Origin: Synaphobranchus kaupii
Taxonomy: Eukaryota > Chordata > Actinopteri > Anguilliformes > Synaphobranchidae
Direction of reading: 5' to 3'
DNA: 64,000 bases
NCBI GenBank assembly: GCA_029718625.1
Contig: CM056391.1
Location: forward strand, 27,072,281 to 27,136,280
The notes below the pieces were generated by a model. That model saw only the letters and a list, made by a program, of their open reading frames with translations. It did no database searches and was not told where the DNA came from. Both the position numbers and the translations under genes were made by a program. Positions 60,300 to 64,000 of this stretch are shown here, piece after piece. Numbering within the stretch: position 1 is the stretch's first letter; every line of letters starts with the position of its first letter.

Positions 60300-60550
60300 G
60301 TGAAGCCGCGTACCTCAGCTCGATAATCACAGATTGCAGAGTAATTATAATCGTTTCCTAAAAGATCTAATTAAATACACAATTAATCAGCTCTGGGGAA
60401 ATGGCAATTATTTAAATAGCGCCAAAATTTCCAATCGGATGGCGTACTTTAGCCTTTCAGCTTTTGAAGCTATCCACACAAATATCAGAAGTGACAAGGA
60501 TTTCAATTTTATTAATGGTCATGGCCTTGAAGTCATTAAAGATTAGGTTC
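60300..60550. promoter_or_regulatory. Candidate conserved non-coding enhancer
   Basis: The stretch is AT-rich, free of simple repeats and dense in homeodomain-type cores (GAGTAATTATAATCG, TCTAATTAAATAC, ACAATTAATCAGC, GGCAATTATTTAAATAG). A 70-codon open frame crosses it but lacks splice sites and resembles no protein. The sequence texture is that of an ultraconserved developmental enhancer; actual conservation is not tested. Confidence 0.4.
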
Positions 60551-62657
60551 ACTATTCTTCATTTTCAGTAGCGGATCAAGCGTGAAGTGGTTCCTGTAAC
60601 CAGGCCCGTGTGAGACCCAGTGTTGAGAGTAGAACAGGACCGGAGCTGCTTATGAATTCAGCTGCATTGATGACTAGCTAGTTAATAACCTTCTGTCCAC
60701 CTTTTATTGCATCATACCCAGTCATTCAAATCTGTTATTAAGCATTATCTAGGAGGACCTCAAAAAATGACAACAGATGCTGTACATATCTGCCAGTTTG
60801 GTCTGATGTGTTCAACTAAGCTGCATGTGAGATTTTGTTGCTGTGGAGCTATTGATCACTGAATTGTTCGAATAAACCAAAAAGATTATTTCCACAGGAA
60901 AAAGAAACAGAATGAATGGTTCACATCAGTGAGCACGTGAAGCCTTGTTCTGCTAACAATATCCATTGGTCAGATATATAACATGTTAGCATTGCAAGTC
61001 ATCCTGTATAAGGGTTTCCACCAATAGGTAAAGGAAGAGCTGGTACACGTATGGGGTGATGTCCCTTTGGCACGAAAGGCGTCTACTCACAACCTAGCCA
61101 GTACCTAGCTGCCTTTATGAGCACGTTCTTACATTGTATCACTATCTGTGAAGTGTTTTATTCCCAGCATTAAGCTGGTGAATAAGCAGTGACAACGGAG
61201 CTGCTGTATTGCAGGGTTTTTAATCCCGCGATCACCGGTGCGTAAAGTTATGCAGCACAAATATTGGACAACTTCGGAGCTCAAAATAAATCGTTTGCTG
61301 TTCGTTTAACATCGGCGCCTCCCGTTTGTGTGGTTAAAGACACCTTTATCACGGGGGATCTCGGGTGTGGCGTCCAGCTACATCTATAAGTAAAGCAATA
61401 TAGTTCTTGGCGATGTGCCTCACAGCCTTGTGCCTCAAGTTCTGACTGCCATATCGGCAACAAGGGAATGAGGGAGCAGGGAAGGTCCCACCTAATTATT
61501 TACGTGCAACTCCTCATGTGGTCCGCCCGCACCAGTTGTGCGCTCTCCTCCAGGAAGCGGGAATGCATAAGATCCTGAACCAGGACCTGGAAAGAGTTTG
61601 ATGAGAGAGATTCCTTTCATATGGTTCAAGAAGTTAGTGTTTTTCATTGTGAAGGAGATCTTGCCATTAAGAACAAAATCAATGTTCATAATCAGTCTCT
61701 GTGTGTAGAGTGCCACAATTTGCATTGTTCATAACAAAATCCAAAAACTAACAAATACATTTATCAGAAACAAATATACAAACTTTTTAAAAAAAAACAA
61801 CCTTTCCTTAAACAAAAATAAAAAATAGACATGGGCTGCCAGCTCAGCCGAACATAAATAGTAACAAGCTTGTGGAGCATGTTGCTCCTGCATGGGCAAA
61901 CCCACGACACCCGAGTTCCACACACCTGAAACAAAATGGGCTCCCAAATGCAGCTAATTAATCCGCCAATCCAGCTGCTGCATAGCAGCACTGCCACGCC
62001 GGCATAAACATCCCCACAGCGGACGCAGGGCATTTCATGCCCCTCCATATGAAATAACATCATAAATTTACCGCTGAGGTAAAAACACCTCATCGCACAT
62101 AATGCTGTCAATATGGGGTTATCTCTATAAAACAGACGAGATTCCATTCAGAGCCAAACACAGTATCATAAGTTTGCAGTAGCACACTTTTAGTATGAGT
62201 TCCCCAATATGTTAATGCTAACTTTGAGGGGTATGACTTATCAGCGGTCCGTATGTCAGATAGGTGTTTCAAAGCAATACAAGCTAATTGTTGCATATTA
62301 TCCTGAAGTTCAAAAATGTTCAATGGATATATTCACTTTTAACCATTTTATTACTATTATTATTATAATTAGAATTTGATCAAATTATACAATGTATGGA
62401 ATACACTGCTACAATATGCCACCTGTCTTTTCCAGCAATTCTACAGGATACTGCGGGGCACCACTTTCCAGAAGTAATTTCACCTGCAACTGAATTAATA
62501 ATTTTATTTGCTTTGTTAGTCTCTGTCCACAAATATAAACATCATTGATGGAGTCAATGGTTTGACAATAAGGGCTACCTACCTACATAGATACATTTCT
62601 GCTTGCTAAAGCATTACTCAAATTTTCTGCTTCATGTAAAACTTGAAGAGACTGTTT

Positions 62658-62659
<2 letters not shown>
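60551..62659. other. Gene-free stretch
   Basis: No exon, RNA gene or clear transposon recognised. Confidence 0.55.

Positions 62660-62723
<64 letters not shown>
62660..62723. repeat. (CA)n microsatellite
   Basis: About 32 uninterrupted CA units. Confidence 0.98.
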
Positions 62724-62725
<2 letters not shown>

Positions 62726-62739
62726 GTATCCAGCATTGG

Positions 62740-63190
62740 ACAAAATTGCACTAATTGCTGAGGAGCAACGGAAAAATCATCAATTACAAACATAACCACT
62801 GGCTCAATCACAAAGGGGGAAGACAAACAGCGCGGCGTCGGAAGTAATTGTACCTCCCGCCCTGTCCTTTCACACACCCCTTGATGAGCACAAATGCTCA
62901 AACCAGGGGATGGGGAATGGGAAGGGACGGGCCGACCTACAAACAATTTGCACCCCCAAGTTTTAATAATCCTTCCTCCCGTCCAGTGCCCCCATATCAA
63001 TCTCGGGAAATATTCCATTATCATGACAGCTAATGTTACAGAGGACAGAATAATTACTCACACCCCTAAAATTTATTTATACGGAGCGATCCTTATCTAT
63101 GCCCCTTACTGCTATCTCATTCTCCCAGAATGCCACAATCACTCTCTGGCCGGCTCTAAAGGAAACACGCTAATCTCGTTACAAGTGTAA
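62740..63190. promoter_or_regulatory. Candidate conserved non-coding element
   Basis: This is repeat-free sequence of mixed composition (for example GGAAGTAATTGTACCTCCCG, GACAGCTAATGTTACAG, GCGATCCTTATCTATGCCC) next to the CA repeat. There is no convincing coding frame. It is listed because its texture differs from the neutral sequence around it. Confidence 0.3.
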
Positions 63191-64000
63191 TTTAGAGGAC
63201 AATGCCAGAGACAACCGCGGGGACGGTCGAGTGCGCCGGTGTGAAAATGACGTTTGGCATGCCTCCCTCTTCCCATTTCCCCTGCAAGTCCAAGTGGGCC
63301 ATTCCCACTTCACTTCCGTCACATCCCACAATACACCTGGATACAATTCTGTATTTAGTCAACATGCGCCGGGATTAATGCTCCATACCTACGTCTTTCC
63401 TGCCATTTATTTTAAAACTTGAGAGAAAACCTCTCCAGGAGAATCTACAAGCTTTCTTTCTAGCTTAAAGTATGTTTCAGTATGCCTTGTTAATCAGCCA
63501 TTTATACCTGCAGAGATGCTGGCTAAATACCAGCATTAACAGCAGCACACAAATAAAGAGTGTAGCCTACTTTGAAACCAGTGGGATTCATCAAAATATT
63601 AAAGGCCTGCTAAGTCCTTGCTGCCAAATTGGTTTAGCTGAAAGAAAATAACGGGATTTAAAACCTGATCTTTTAAAAATCAATAGCACCAGTGTTAATT
63701 ACACTCATTGCGTTTACAGAAACCAATGTGCGTTCATAAGCGCGTAACAGGGAAACAAAGACTGCCGTAAACAACGTCGACTTTAATACAGAGCCGCTGA
63801 TGACAAAGTCAAGTGCGGTGCGCTTCGGAGTGAACAGCTACGAGGAGCTGGGAGCATAGGCATCGGACTGCAGGTCTACATCAACCCTGACAGCGAACCA
63901 GTGGGCTGTTAAATTAAAGCTTCTATCATTCCATATATTTGTTTGCTTATGTGGCCGTAAAGTTACACAACAACCACCGAAAGCTAAAACGCGTCTGTCC

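Noticed and set aside
63803..63870. Short plus-strand frame near the right edge (MTKSSAVRFGVNSYEELGA)
   Set aside because: Stops after 19 codons, with no donor at its end and no known similarity.

Overview
This window is vertebrate nuclear DNA, almost certainly from a teleost fish. It contains short exons with canonical GT-AG splice sites, long AT-rich introns, many microsatellites, and transposable elements typical of fish: hAT-like miniature elements with perfect 8-bp target duplications, and a tRNA-derived SINE. The SINE ends in (TGTAA)n and carries the GCTCT-GGATA-AGAGC stem-loop known from the eel UnaL2/UnaSINE1 pair. That hints at an elopomorph or other early-branching teleost, but does not prove it.

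The left third (positions 308 to 21659, minus strand) holds one complete protein-coding gene, which I assembled exon by exon: slc6a5, the neuronal glycine transporter GlyT2. Sixteen coding exons join with consistent phase into 2379 nt, encoding 792 residues plus stop (human GlyT2 is 797). The start codon stands alone at the end of exon 1 (ATG, then intron), and the protein opens MDFSEQRDMAK, matching mammalian GlyT2. All 12 membrane segments, the EL2 cysteine pair, the sodium-site residues and the GlyT2-type serine of TM6 are present. The C-terminus reads TQYQ instead of the mammalian TQC. Intron 1 contains a strong match (18 of 21) to the RE1/NRSE element bound by REST, which fits a neuron-restricted gene. 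The introns carry several mobile-element insertions, including a 648-bp hAT foldback in intron 7 and a nested transposon/repeat/SINE stack in intron 9.

The right two thirds (about 21.7 to 64 kb) contain no complete gene that I can recognise. The only coding-like trace is a 52-bp exon at 32385-32436 (minus strand) with good splice sites. Its translation resembles the C-terminal barrel of PRMT3, but only if one extra base in a TTT run is ignored. In tetrapods the order is DBX1-HTATIP2-PRMT3-SLC6A5-NELL1, all within one block, so PRMT3 is the neighbour expected here, in this orientation. The rest is a desert of repeats (foldback elements, a solo-LTR-like element, minisatellites of 62 bp, about 32 bp and about 109 bp, and long C/G, CA and AT tracts). 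Between the repeats lie AT-rich, low-repeat islands that look like conserved non-coding elements. My inference is that this is the regulatory landscape of a neighbouring developmental gene (dbx1 is the best candidate), in which the bystander gene PRMT3 has either very large introns or has decayed after genome duplication.

I found no operon, CRISPR array, phage or bacterial-type system, and no convincing novel protein system.
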